From Chionoecetes opilio (lineage: Eukaryota; Arthropoda; Malacostraca; Decapoda; Majidae), in NCBI GenBank assembly GCA_016584305.1, contig JACEEZ010020544.1, forward strand, positions 48,051 through 112,050: a stretch of DNA of 64,000 nucleotides, read 5' to 3'. Below, piece by piece: positions 44,181 through 55,537 of the stretch. How positions within the stretch are numbered: the stretch's first letter is position 1; each line of letters opens with the position of its first letter. The notes beneath the pieces were generated by a model. It was not told the origin of the DNA, searched no databases, and saw only the letters and a program-made list of their open reading frames with translations. Made by a program: the position numbers and the translations under genes.

Positions 44181-44635
44181 ATACTGTACGTGCAGGTGGC
44201 GTGCTGTCTGCCGGAGCCATGCGTGGTGCTGTCTGGCATCGCTACCCGGTGTCGTGTGAGCAAAAGTCTGTTTACAAGGGAAAGTCCGTTTACTAACAAA
44301 GACGTGTTGATCAACAAAGCCGGACCGCTTGTCACAGGGTACCGTGTGTACAGTCACTCACAAAATTTTGTTTACATTTGGGGCGAGGCAGGCCCATCAC
44401 TTTCTCATATATCCTTCCTTGTCTGCAAATGTTCGCTCAGTCTCCTCTCGGAGATCCGCTCCTCTCCCTCCCCCCTAAATAGCCACACCTGTTTCACACC
44501 TTCCCGACCTGTCGGCTCCCCTGAGTCCTCTCCCTCGATGCCCCCACCATAGCCTCCCTCCGCCCTGAACACCCAGGAGCGCCCACAGGCGGACGCACTG
44601 AACGCACGTGCATCCACTGTAAGCCTCCAGGCATG
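44181..44635. other. No gene recognised
   Basis: Mixed sequence. Plus- and minus-strand frames up to 120 residues are not recognisable proteins. Confidence 0.4.
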
Positions 44636-44720
44636 TGTGGGCCCCTATAAGGGCCCCCCTAGGGACCCCTATGAGGCCCCTTATAAGGCCCTATGAGGCC
44701 TCTATGAGGCCCCAAAATGC
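44636..44720. repeat. GGCCCCTATAAGG/CCTATGAGGCC short repeat
   Basis: Irregular 10-13-bp units such as CCCCTATAAGGGCC, CCTATGAGGCC and CCTTATAAGGCC, partly palindromic. Not coding. Confidence 0.8.
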
Positions 44721-44889
44721 ACCTAAAATTGATCAAAACTGCAAAAAAAAACCCGGACCCCCCAGCTGAGTAGGCTCGCTGCACTCGCCACCCACACCCA
44801 TCAACAGTGGGCCCTATATAATATGTGCGTCCACTACAGGTATCTCTGTGGGCGCCCCTGTGAACACCCACACCGGTTTCATAACTACC

Positions 44890-44938
44890 ACACACACACA
44901 CACACAGACACACACACAGACACACACACATACACTGA
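44890..44938. repeat. (CA)n with CAGA variants
   Basis: Dinucleotide tract of about 45 bp. Confidence 0.95.
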
Positions 44939-44999
44939 ATAGGAATATACGAACGATTCAAATAAGACTAGTTTCATAGCCAAATGCTAACGATTCTAT

Positions 45000-45410
45000 G
45001 TAATGATAGAAATAATGAAGTACTAAATAGTCATATAATACTAGAGATAATATCAATAATGATAATGATCTAATAATTATAATAATTAAAATAATGATAA
45101 ATTATGATAGAGATATTAATGATAATACAACTAATGATGATAATGATAACGATGATAATAATATGATTGATATTAACAATTCTACGATTTTCACCATTAC
45201 CACAAGCACTTACAATATTTTGACTGGTACAACTACTGATAGTAATAATGATGGCAATAATAATGACACTACGACTACATTACTTTTCATTACTTTCATT
45301 ACTTTTATCACAATCATTACAATCATTATAACTCGTAATGCGATAGCGTGGTATCAGTAGTAATAGTAGTAGCAGTAAACAGTAGTGGTGGTAGTAGTGG
45401 CTTGTCTGGC
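45000..45410. repeat. AT-rich triplet-like low-complexity region
   Basis: Runs of ATAATGATAATGAT and TAATAATTATAATAA, then CATTACTTTCATTAC words and GTAGTAGCAGTA. The open frame across it is a composition artefact. Confidence 0.85.
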
Positions 45411-45763
45411 AGTAGGTGTTAATGAATGGTAATTATAGTTTTAAGTCCCGCACCAACAACTAATGACAGTTTAACAGCTCCCTCCCTCCCTCCCTTCCTC
45501 CTTCCATGGAGCCCAGCATCTGGGGCCTCCCTCCAGCAGACATGACAAAGATGAAATAATTTGTAAAATATTTACATTCTTTGTTTTTGGAGAAAAAAAT
45601 AATGGCTATAACAAAATATATTCGTAACACTGAGTGCTAGGTGTGACCATCCCTGTGTGTATTCCATTATGTGTGTGTGTGTGTGTGTGTGTGTAATGTA
45701 GCCAATAATATTGTTTGTAAATATCTATAATTAAAGTAGTTTTTTTAATTTTACATCATGTAT
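45411..45763. other. No gene seen; flank of the LTR retrotransposon
   Basis: Contains a (GT)n tract at 45672-45693 and ends in GTAT (45760-45763), the left target duplication of the retrotransposon. Confidence 0.6.
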
Positions 45764-46604
45764 TGTTGTGTACACTTTAGCTAGACACGGGCAGAGCTGG
45801 GCACTAAATACATTGAATGTATTTAAATACTAAATAGTAAATACATGGGAGAAATGTATTTAAATACTAAATACTAAATACATTTTGGGAATGTATTTAA
45901 ATACTAAATACTAAATACATCAATTGTATTTAAATGCATTGGTAAATACATTTTAAATACACACAAATCTTAACATGTCTGAAAAAAATGGATTTTCTTA
46001 GGATTTCCTTAGAATTTGGGTTTCCTTAGAAATTTCCTTCTCAGGCCTAAATTTCCTTGAAATCAGGACATTTCCTTGCCAGTGGAAACACTGGTTCACT
46101 GTAACATCAGGGTTGCCAGATAGTTGGGCGGGTTTATGGCCAAATTAACTGATAAAAAGTATTAAAAAATTTATATTAAATGTATTTAAATACTCATAAA
46201 AGTATTTAAATACTGTATTTAAATACATGACAACCAATGTATTTATAAATACATTTCCAAATACACAAATGTATTTAAATACGTATTTAAATACAATTGT
46301 ATTTAAATACTGCCCAGCTCTGGACACGGGTTACACCAAACACAGCGTTCACACACAAGTTTATTAAGGTGGGAATATGTAGGTAAGTACAGCGGAGTGA
46401 TGCCACGAGGAACACAGAGAGAGGAGTGATGTGTTGTCGCTGTTGTGGGTGGCAGGTAACTGGAGAATCCTTGTCCCGAAAGCAAGGAGCGAGGAGGTGC
46501 GGGAGGAATTTGGGTCACGGCGGCGTGAGGTCCAGCCACCAGGTGTTGGCTTGACCTTTAGGGGTAATTAGCCAGGTGTGCGGCCCCAACCTGGGGCTAC
46601 CACA
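45764..46604 (-). repeat. 3' LTR, split by a hAT MITE
   Basis: Removing the 531-bp hAT element and one 8-bp duplication leaves exactly 302 bp, the length of the other LTR. The edge reading TGTGGTAGCCCC on the minus strand matches the palindrome arms at 4934-5344. Confidence 0.92.
45792..46322. mobile_element. hAT MITE rich in TATTTAAATAC
   Basis: The ends CAGAGCTGGGCA and TGCCCAGCTCTG are flanked by an exact 8-bp duplication, GACACGGG (45784-45791, 46323-46330). The intact LTR at 50338-50345 is the empty site. The body is packed with the self-complementary word GTATTTAAATAC. No ORF. Confidence 0.95.
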
Positions 46605-46643
46605 TAACTCCCTTTTTTACAAAAAAAAAAAAATATATATATA

Positions 46644-47253
46644 CACACAAACCTCGATTTCCCGGACTAATAGGGGGGAGCACTGGTCCGGGAACCGCAT
46701 AAGTCCGGGAATCGCAAGTAAAAAAACAAAACAAAAAAGTCCGAGGCCATTACCCATCCCCGGACGTTTATCCTACTCTAGTATTTACTGTCCGGCAACC
46801 GACAATATCAACTACCCCGCCGCGGACTTTTACGTCCGCTGAGCATGCAGCCACCTGGCGGGAGGCAGCAGAAAGTGTTCAATAGTCTCAAGAGACGTTC
46901 CTGCACCAGGGGCAGTGGGGGTCAGGGGACTAACGGAGGCTGTGCAGGTGAACCGTGAGTGTCGTGTGCCCAAATGTAAACAATACGACCGCTGAGCATG
47001 CTGCCACCTGGCGGGAGGCGGGAGGCAGCAGAAAGGGTTCAATAGTCTCATAAATGTTCTTGCACCAGGGGCAGTGGGAGTCAGGTGACTGACGGAGGCT
47101 GTGCAGGTGAACCGTGAATGTTGTGTGCCCAAATGTAAACAATACGACCGCTGAGCATGCTGCCACCTGGCGGGAGGCGCGGACACTGACCAGGGGTGAC
47201 AGGAGACGCTCGGACCGCCGGACGACTTGGTCAATTTACGAACAGGACCAGAC

Positions 47254-47295
<42 letters not shown>

Positions 47296-47388
47296 ATTGG
47301 CCGAGACTGATATATCCCCGGACCTCGGATTTTGTCCGGCAAATCCGATATCCGGGAAATCGAGGTCCGGGAAATCGAGGTTTGTGTG
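46644..47388. mobile_element. Pogo-like element, family B, copy 2 (inverted)
   Basis: Terminal repeats starting CACACAAACCTCGATTTCCC, with TA on both sides. It carries two units of the LINE zinc-finger minisatellite on the minus strand (46838-47190) and long A/T runs. It is nested between the end of pol and the 3' LTR. Confidence 0.88.
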
Positions 47389-47520
47389 TATATACATATA
47401 ATAATAATAATAATAATAATAGGTGAATAACACAGCTGCTGTAGTATTGCAGTCAGAAGAACCGGGGGCGATTAATGACCCGCCCCGAGTGCGTTGTGTA
47501 GTTCTCCGGAACGAGGACGT

Positions 47521-48892
47521 CTATACACTCCCTAGCATCGCTGTCCTCTGAAGGCGAATCCACGGCCGCGGGTGTAAGGGTGCCGGGAAGGGGAGGTGGC
47601 GTGGTGTCGGACACCGCCAGATCTGCAGGAGGAGTAGCAACTTGTGGAGGGGGGGAAAGGGGGGGGAGGTGAGGATAAGGTGTTGGGGAGAAGGTGGTGG
47701 GTCAGGTGTAGGATGAGGACTGGGGGTGGGGGAAGGTGTTGTGAGTGGGGCAGGTGTAGGCTGCGGACAGGGAATAGGGGGAAGTGTGGTGAGCGGGGCA
47801 GGTGTAGGCTGAGGAGAGGGAATAGGGCTTGGTGGAGGATGGGCTCGAGGGGGAAGGACGACAAACCGGGGGTGAGGGATTGGTGGATGATCTGAAGGAG
47901 GAGAAGGAATGGAAGGAAGGGGTTGCACATTTTGAGGGAGGGGGGGAGGAGGAGGGGCAGGAAGGAGATGAGCTACCTTCACGCGGTCCCATGAAGTCAC
48001 ATATGGGTGCCCACGAACGTCGAGGGTGACGTGCTTTTCCAAGCGCTCTGTTCCGAACACGTGTGGAATAGCTAGGGTAACGGTCCGGCCGGGTCATGTC
48101 GTTGAGCGCTCTATGGTCACCGCACGCGCGCAACTCGACTTCTTGGGCCTTTGGTACCATGTGGAGAGGTGAAGCCCAGCAGCTGTCGGAAGGTCGTATG
48201 GTCCCCTCCTGCAGTAAGTGCTCAAGCTCCTTTTTCGCCGCCTGTAGGCGTTCAGGAGTCAGACGTCGTGGTCGAGCAAAACAAGGAGGGCCCGTCGTGG
48301 CGATGGTGTGCGTTACCTTGTGATCCCTTTTGGCGGGGCTGGAGCGCTGAGAAGTGAGGAGAGGGAAGTCCTCGAGAAGAGCGTCGTACATGACCGGCTG
48401 GCGTAGGTGTGTCAGGAGGGGCGCTCGCTGCCCGCAGGGCACGGTAGGAATGACCGTGTTGGTTGGGCGATGCAGTAAACGTCCACGCCGGGAATCAGCG
48501 AGCAAGTTGTGGAAGGTGAGGAAATCCACACCCAGGATAGGCTGATCCACCTCAGCCACCACGAAGGACCAGACGAAGAGTGAGGCAGGCGTGAAGGAGA
48601 GGCGGAGAGTCCGCGTACCATAGGTGGCGATTGGAGTGTTATTGGCGGCCAGAAGGTCGTAAGCGGTGCTGGGTTGGGCGAGGCGATCATCTGACGAGGG
48701 CGGCACAACACTGACCTCCGCCCCTGAATCCACCAGATAACGCATCCCCGACAGCGTGTCAGCCACCCAAAGCAGCGTCCGGCGGCCAGGGAGTGGTGGC
48801 GATGGAGGCGGAGGCGCTGCAGGAGAGCTGGGTAGGCGAGCGGGCGCGGGGTGATACGATCTGTGGTGGGTTGAATAAGGGCGGAGGGGCAC
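47521..48892 (-). pseudogene. Gypsy pol fragment: protease, RT start, pol C-terminus
   Basis: Retropepsin: RYLVDSGAEVSVVPPS (catalytic Asp) near 48740 and QPILGVDFLTFHNLL near 48530. Then the N-terminal part of the reverse transcriptase, with GTIRPSDSCWASPLHMVPKA and LRACGDHRALNDMT near 48110. At about 48060-48085 the sequence jumps to the pol C-terminus, LDVRGHPYVTSWDRVKVAHL, followed by a proline-rich tail of about 130 residues with repeated PTPAPLTT. RT active site, RNase H and integrase core are absent. Frames differ on the two sides of the jump, so no full polyprotein can be made. Confidence 0.85.
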
Positions 48893-49021
48893 GGCTGGAC
48901 TTGTGCAGGGAGTCGGGTGGCGATATGCGGGGATCGGGCGGGTTGTTCATCAGGATGACATGGCCCGGAGAGTGCCGCGCAGTGGAGGCCCGAGAGGGGG
49001 GGGCGGGAGACAGGTGCGTGT

Positions 49022-50288
49022 TCACCGACAACCGCGCTGGCCGTTTCCCGAAAGCGAACAAGGAGGTTGACAATTCCTGTCTGCCGCGCCGAAGCGACCA
49101 TGGTAATAATAATACTTACGGCTAGCAGGGGAGTGGGGGGCTGAGAAGGCGGCCTGTAATCGCTGAATGGCGGAAGCCATGTCGGAGAGGCGGGCGTCCG
49201 TGGAAGGGCTGTGCGCCAGGACATTGCCATGGCCCCCTCGCGCTCCGTGTCTCTCCAGCGCACTGAGGAATTTTGTGGAACCGGCAGGGGTGTCACATGG
49301 GGTAAACACCGCGGACGCCCGGACCCCGTCGGAGGCACTGCAGGCACAGGAGTGATGGGTGGTCAGAGGAGGGGGGAACGGTCAGAGGAGGTAGGCCGCG
49401 TGAATTTTGTCAACGAGCTCCGAGTATTCGTTGATGGTGACTGGGCCAAGGGCGTAGCTAGACATTTGGGGGCCCAAGGGGCTTACTTCCTGGAGAGGCC
49501 CCCTCTAAGTTTGCAGGGTTTGGGGGGGGGGGGGGGGGGGGGCGAGAGAAGCGAGCCCAACCAGCAGGGGGGATTCGGGAAATGTTTGGAAAATTAACAT
49601 TTTGGTGCGTTTTGACACTTTCTGAGACTTTCAATGCCCATAAATCCTTTTTAATCCGAATTAAAAAGCCTATGATGGTACTCAAAAGATACAGATCAAA
49701 TTAAACAAACCCCAAGGCGTTTAAGCTAAGTTTGTAGAGGATCACAGGAGTTTTGTTTGATTGAGTGATGCATTTGGGGGCCCCCCTCTCTTGGGGACCC
49801 GGGGGGCGATTTCAAACAGCCCCCCCTCGCACCCCCCCCCTTAGCTACGCCACTGGACTGGGCCCTGTAAGCCCGCTAGTTGCACGCGAACTGGGTGGGG
49901 CATGAGGCTGGTGTGGCGGTAACGAAGTATATCCTCGGACAAAGGGAAACCCGCAGCCCTGTTAAGGTCTACAGGAGAGGAATGCTGAAGGGGGATGGCC
50001 GTCATATTGGAGCATGTCGAGCTCCGCCACGTAAGCCTCGCACGACCTTCCAAGGGCGCGAACGAGGGCACTTTTCACCGCCGCATATTTCCCGTTAGCC
50101 GGAGGAGTTGTAAGCACTGAGAAGATACGGGTAGCAACCTCCGACGGTATCGCAAGGACAAGCGCTTGAAACTTATGGAGGTCCGTGATGTCTGGGGAGC
50201 CCGCCCACAAAGCTTCAAGATGTATAAACCACGTGGCAATGTCGTAGGTGAATGCCGGGAGGCCAAGGAGCGCACCATTATTATTCAT
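49022..50288 (-). pseudogene. Gypsy gag, split by a hAT element
   Basis: The start is taken at 50288 (MNNNGALLGLPAF), shortly after the primer site. The N-terminal part (TWFIHLEALWAGSPDITD, then HKFQALVLAIPSEVATRI) fits the Gag of CsRn1-type elements. The element at 49447-49855 interrupts it after GLQGPV. Beyond, TINEYSELVDKIHAA continues. Near the end is YYHGRFGAADRNCQPPC, the CHCC-type zinc motif of this clade with its first Cys replaced by Tyr beside a TATTATTATTA slip. Gag would form the virus-like particle, but this copy cannot. Confidence 0.8.
49447..49855. mobile_element. Short hAT-like element in gag
   Basis: The ends CAAGGGCGTAGCTA and its relative TAGCTACGCCACTG are flanked by an exact 8-bp duplication, GACTGGGC (49439-49446, 49856-49863). 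409 bp, no ORF, with a G run of about 20 (49522-49541) and a C run near the other end. The same insertion is present in the noisy copy at 54145-54555. Confidence 0.93.
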
Positions 50289-50303
50289 CGTGTCGTAGCT
50301 ACA

Positions 50304-50317
50304 CTCGAGGTCACCAA
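50304..50317 (-). promoter_or_regulatory. Primer binding site of the LTR retrotransposon
   Basis: On the minus strand TGGTGACCTCGAG follows the LTR edge almost directly. It resembles the complement of the 3' end of tRNA-Trp, the primer known for CsRn1-clade elements (from memory). Confidence 0.65.
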
Positions 50318-50318
50318 T

Positions 50319-50620
50319 TGTTGTGTACACTTTAGCTAGACACGGGTTACACCAAACACAGCATTCACACACAAGTTTATTACGGCGGGAATATGTAGGT
50401 AAGTACAGCGGAGTGATGCCACAAGGAACACAGAGAGAGGAGTGATGTGTTGTCGCTGTTGTGGGTGGCAGGTAACTGGAGAATCCTTGTCCCGAAAGCA
50501 AGGAGCGAGGAGGTACTGGAGGAATTTGGGTCACGGCGGCGTGAGGTCCAGCCACCAGGTGTTGGCTTGACCTTTAGGGGTAATTAGCCAGGTGTGCGGC
50601 CCCAACCTGGGGCCACCACA
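50319..50620 (-). repeat. 5' LTR, intact
   Basis: 302 bp from TGTTGTGTACAC to GGCCACCACA on the plus strand. Being free of the hAT MITE, it shows the empty site of the other LTR. Confidence 0.93.
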
Positions 50621-50624
50621 GTAT

Positions 50625-51057
50625 ATTCCTCATTGTGTGATTGAGTGTCAGAGAGAGAGAGGGAGGGATGGCCCCCGTTGGAATAACAACATCCCAGGGG
50701 GAGGAGGAGGAATGCATGGTTCAGACTTTGATTGGGAAGGAAGGGGGGTGGGGGAGTCAAGAGAATATGGCTCATATCTAATATACTATAGGAGTAGCCG
50801 TGTGTGTGTGTGTCTGTCTGTCTGTCTGTCTGTTTTGGGTAGCCGAAACTGTAAATTCAATTTTGATGAGAGTAGGCTCAAAAAATCGCAAATAAATCGT
50901 AGGCTTGGTCCCATGTCGATTGAATTTATGAAGGGGGGTTTTGGGCTAAAAACACTTTAGGAGTATTAGATTACAGGAAAAACTCTGCGGTAACGTCTTG
51001 CCGCATTCCACAAACTCAGTAGACTCATGGACGTTTGTGTGCGTGTGTGAGTGATGT
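50625..51057. repeat. Tandem duplication unit, first copy, part 1
   Basis: From 50770 (CTAATATACTATAGGAGTAG) to about 51050 the sequence matches 51546-51830. 50625-50770 is the retrotransposon's right flank, itself copied at 55330-55537. No gene. Confidence 0.8.
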
Positions 51058-51366
51058 TGATGTTTGATGTTTGAATAATTTCGTCGTATCGACGCAGCTG
51101 AGATGGATCTCCGCTGTAACCAGACAGCTCTCTCACAAACTACCCCTAGAGAGCTGTCTGCTAGTACATATAGTGTTGGCCGAAGCCAGCACCCCGGGAG
51201 GCGGGTCACAAACCCCCGGCTAACACCCGGTACCCAATCACTGATGGGTGGACAGGGGCTCGGGTTTTAAGGAAACAGCCCAACTGTTTCCGCTCCGCCC
51301 GGGGATCGAATCCGGGGCTTCTCGGTTGTGAATCGAGCGTGCTTCCCCTACACCACGGAGTGTGTG
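51058..51366 (-). mobile_element. tRNA-Val-derived SINE, inverted
   Basis: On the minus strand the head has loop TTCACAA (anticodon CAC), B-box GGATTCGATCC, the central block and the CATCAAACATCAA tail. It sits between the two halves of the first unit of the local tandem duplication. Confidence 0.85.
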
Positions 51367-52019
51367 TGTGTTGGAATCACACGGAACACAAAGGGTTGGA
51401 ATCACACGAAACTTGGTCTACCCCGAGGCACTTTGACCAGTGACCAACGACAGCAACAACACGATTAGAGTTTGCAATCACATGTTGTCTAATATATACT
51501 ACTACTACAAACATCAATACGTGGGTCCGAAGGGCCCACAAGCACTTGTCTAATATACTATAGGAGTAGCCGTGTGTGTCTGTGTGTCTGTCTGTCTGTC
51601 TGTTTTGGGTAGCCGAAACTGTAAATTCAATTTTGATGAGAGATGGCTCAAAAAATCGCAAATAAATCGTAGGTGGTAAGCGGCTTGGTTCCATGTCGAT
51701 TGAATAATTTTGAAGTGGGGTTTGGGCTAAAAACACTTCAGAGATTAGATTACAGGAATGAACTCTGCGGTAACGTCTTGCGCATTCCACAAACTCGGTA
51801 GACTCATGGACGTTTGTGGGAGTGTGGGAGTGTGTGTGTTGGAATCACACGGAACACAAAGGGTTGGAATCACACGGAACGTGGTCTACCCCTAGGCACT
51901 TTGACCAGTGACCAACGACAGCAACAGCACGATTGGAGTTTTGCAATCACTGTTGTCTAATATAATTATACTACTACTACAAACATCAATACATGGTCCG
52001 AAGGGCCCACAAGCATTTG
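51367..52019. repeat. Tandem duplication unit, remainder and second copy
   Basis: GTTGGAATCACACGGAACAC ... GTCCGAAGGGCCCACAAGCA occurs at 51370-51555 and 51837-52018. With the part at 50770-51050 repeated at 51546-51830, the unit is about 470-480 bp. A frame of 137 residues on the minus strand is not recognisable. Confidence 0.8.
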
Positions 52020-52099
52020 TTCCTAGTCTATCGCAATTGCGATTACCACGATGTAAATACTACCGTCGCAATTGCGATCATCAAATACCACGATGGTAT
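52020..52099. repeat. 79-bp dispersed repeat, second copy
   Basis: Matches 4297-4375 with one or two differences. Confidence 0.8.
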
Positions 52100-52263
52100 A
52101 TCAGAGCCCCAAAACGGGAAACCCCCCCGCAAAGGGGGGAGTTTAAGGCACGTCTCGGGCTAGATCATGAAAATGGGAAAAAAATACTTGAGTGGATGAA
52201 AAAAAGGAGGGGGGGTGGGAGACTCATATCCTTCTCGCCTTTTTTTTTTTTCCGACCCAAGTC
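52100..52263. other. Junction sequence, no gene
   Basis: About 160 bp with no match elsewhere in the window, ending in a poly-T run, just before the noisy copy starts. Confidence 0.5.
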
Positions 52264-55200
52264 GTGGGAAGGTGTGGGTCAGGTGTAGATGAGGACTGGG
52301 GGTGGGGAAGGTGTTGTAGAGTGGGGAAGGTGTAGGCTGCGGACAGGGATAGGGGGAAGTGTGGTGAAGCGGGGCAGGTGTAGGGTGAGGAGAGGGAATA
52401 GGCTTGGTGGGAGGATGGCTTCGAGGGGGAAGGACGACAAACCTGGGGGGGTGAGGGATTGGTGGATGATCTGAAGGAGGAGAAAGGAATGAAAGTGAAT
52501 GGGTTGCACATTTTGAGGGAGGGGTGGAGGAGTGAGGGGCAGGAAGGAGAGAGCTACCTCACTCTAGGTCCATGAAAGTCCACATAGGGGTGCCCAACGA
52601 ACGTCCGAGGGTGACGTGCTTCGAGCGCTCTGTTCCGAAAACGTGTGAATAGCTAGGGGGGGGTAACGGTCCGGCCGGGTCATGTCGTTGCGCGCCTATA
52701 TGGTAACCGCACGCGCGCAACTCGACTTTCTTGGGCCTTTGGTACCATGTGGAAGAGGTGAAGACCAGCAGCGTCGGAAGGTGTAGGGTCCATAATGCAG
52801 TAAGTGCTCAAGCTCCTTTTTCGACGCCTGTAGGCGTTCAGGAGTCAGACGTCGTGGTCGAGGACAAAACAAGGAGGGCCCGTCGTGGCTGATGGTGTGC
52901 GTTTACCTTGTGAACTTTTGCGGGGGCGTGGAGCGCTGAGAATGAGAGAGGGAAGTTCCTCAGAGAAGAGGTCGTACAGGACCGGCTGGCGTAGGTGGGT
53001 CAGGAGGGGCGCTCTCGCTGCCCGCAGGGCACGGTTAGGAGATGACCGGTTGGTTGGGCGATGCAGTAAACGTCCACGCCGGGTAATCAGCAGAGCAAGT
53101 TGTGGAAGGTGAGGAAATCCACCACCCAGGAAGGCGATCCACCTAAGCCACCCGAAGGACCAGACGAAAGAGTTAGGCAGGCGTGAAGGAGAGGGAGAGT
53201 CCGCGTACCATAGGTGGCGATTGGAGTGTTATGGCGGCCAAGAAGGTCGTAAGCGGTGCGGGGTGGGCGAGGCGATCATATGCGAGGGCGGCACAAACAC
53301 TGACCTCCGCCCCGAATCCACCAGATAAGCATCCCGACAGCGTGTCAGGCCACCAAAGCAGCGTCCGGCGGCCAGGGAGTGGGGCGATGGAGGCGGAGCG
53401 CCCCCTGCTTAGGAGATACGCTTGAACGTCTTCTGACTCCCCCCCCGAGTGGGCCTGGGTAGGCGAGCCCTCTCCCCCTCTCCTCCCTCTCTCTGCCCCC
53501 CCCCCCGGGGCGCGGGGTGATACGATCTGTGGTGGGTTGAATAAGGGGCGGTAGGGGCACCTTCGGCCGGACTTGTGCAGGGAGGTCGGGTTCACGCTGG
53601 GAATGTCCCCCGGGGATCGGGAGGGTTGTTCATCAGGATGACTGGCCCGAGAGTGGCCGCGCTCGCAGTGGAGGCCGAGAGGGGGGGCGGGGAGAAGGTG
53701 GGTTCACCGAACACGCGCTGGCGTTTCACGAAAAGCGAACAAGCGAGGTTGACAATTCCTGTCTGCCGCGCCGAAGCGACATGGTAATAATAATATTACG
53801 GCTCGAGGGGAGTGGGGGGCTGAGAAGGGGCCTGTAATCGCGAATGGCGGAAAGCGCAGGTCGAGAGCGCGGGCGTCCGTGGAAGGGCTGTGCCCAGGGA
53901 CAGTGCCATGGCCCCCTCGCGGCTCCGTGGCTCGCCATCGCCTGAGGAATTTTGTGGAACGGCAGGGCGATGTCACATGGGGTAAACAACGCGGAACTCC
54001 GGTACCCCGTCGGAGGCACTGCAGGCACAGGAGTCACAGGAGTGATGGCCGGGTCAGAGGAGGGGGAAACGGTCAGAGGAGGTTTAGGCCGGCGTGAATT
54101 TTGTCAAACGAGGAGCTCCGCAGTATTCGTTGATGGTGACTGGGCCAAGGGCGTAGCTAGACATCTGGGGGCCAAGGGCCTTACTTCCTGGAGAGGCCCC
54201 CTCTAAAGTTTGCAGGTGTTTTGGGGGGGGGGGGCGAGAGAAGCGTAGCCCAACCAGCAGGGGGATCGGGAAATGTTTGGAAAATTAACATTTTGGTGCG
54301 TTTGACACTTTCTGGAGACTTTCAAATGGCCCATAAAATCCTTTTTAATCCGAATTAAAAAGCCTATGATGGTACTACAAAAGATACAGATCAATATTAA
54401 ACAAAACCCCAAGCGTTTAAGCTAAGTTTGTAGAGGATACAGGAGGTTTTGTTTGATTGAGTGAAGCATTTTGGGGGCCCCCTCTCTCTTGGGGGACCCT
54501 TGGGGGGACGATTTCAAAAACAGCCCCCCTCGCACCCCCCCCTTAGCTAAGCCACTGGACTGGCCCTGTAAGCCCGCTAGTTGCACCGCAACTGGGTGGG
54601 CATGAGGCTGGGTGTGGCCGGGTAACGAAAGTATATCTCGGACAAAGGGAAACCCGCAGCCCTGTTAAGGTACTAAGGAGAGGAATGCTGAAGGGGATGG
54701 CCGTCATATGGAGCATGTTCGAGATCCCGCCCCGTAAGCCTGCAGACCTTCCAAGGGCAGCGAAACGAGTGCGCACTTTTCACAGACCGCATATTCCGTT
54801 AGCCGGAGGAGTTGTACGCACTGAGAAGATACGGGTAGGCAACCTACGACGGTATCGCAAGGCAAGCGCTTGAAACTTATGGAGGTCCGTGTGTCTGGGG
54901 AGCCCGCCACAAAGCTTCAAGATGTATAAACCACGTGGCAATTCGTAGGTTGAATCGGGAGGCCAAGGAGCGCACCATATTATTCATCGGTCGTGCACAA
55001 CCGAGGTCAACAATTGTTGTGTACACTTTAGCTGGACAGGGTTACACCAAACACAGCATTTCACACACAGTTTATTTACGGCGGGAATATGTAGTAAGTA
55101 CAGCGGACCTATGATGCCACAAGGAACACAGAGAGAGCGAGTGATGTGTTGCGCTGTGTGGGTGGCAGGTAATTTTTTTTTGAGAATCTTTGTCCCGCAA

Positions 55201-55537
55201 GCAAGGCGAAGCGAGGCCTAGGAGTACTGGAGGGAATTGGGTCACTGGCGGCGTGAGGTCCAGGCCACCAGGTGTGGCTGGACCTTTAGGGGTAATTAGC
55301 AGGTGTGCGGCCCCAACCTGGTGGCCACCACAGTATATTCTCATTGTGGATTGAGGTCAGAGAGAGAGAATGGGAGGGATGGCCCCCCGTGAATAACAAA
55401 CATCCAGGGGGAGGCGGAGGATATGGCATGTTCAGACTTGATTTGGGAAGGAAAGGGGGGGGGGTGAGGCAATGTGAAAAGTTCAAGAGAATATGGCTCA
55501 ATGCAATCATACTATAGGAGTAAGCCGTGTGTGTGTG
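52264..55537 (-). repeat. Noisy duplicate of 47690-50815 (retrotransposon plus flank)
   Basis: It follows the clean copy through the proline-rich pol end, the same internal deletion, protease, gag, the same 409-bp hAT insertion, one LTR (55016-55326) and also the non-retrotransposon flank beyond the LTR (55330-55537). It differs by many scattered one- to few-base insertions and deletions and some short junk stretches (for example 53403-53510). All frames are broken. Sharing the flank means it did not arise by a separate retrotransposition. Confidence 0.85.

Larger units (their letters stand above)
45764..50620 (-). mobile_element. CsRn1-like Ty3/Gypsy LTR retrotransposon, internally deleted
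   Basis: It has two LTRs of 302 bp (TG...CA ends), a 4-bp target duplication GTAT (45760-45763, 50621-50624), a primer site next to the upstream LTR and a purine tract AAAAAAGGGAG beside the downstream LTR. Order on the minus strand: 5' LTR (50319-50620), gag, protease, start of reverse transcriptase, then a jump to the end of pol with a proline-rich tail, and 3' LTR (45764-46604). Most of reverse transcriptase, RNase H and integrase is deleted. Three DNA elements are nested in it (45792-46322, 46644-47388, 49447-49855). Confidence 0.9.
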
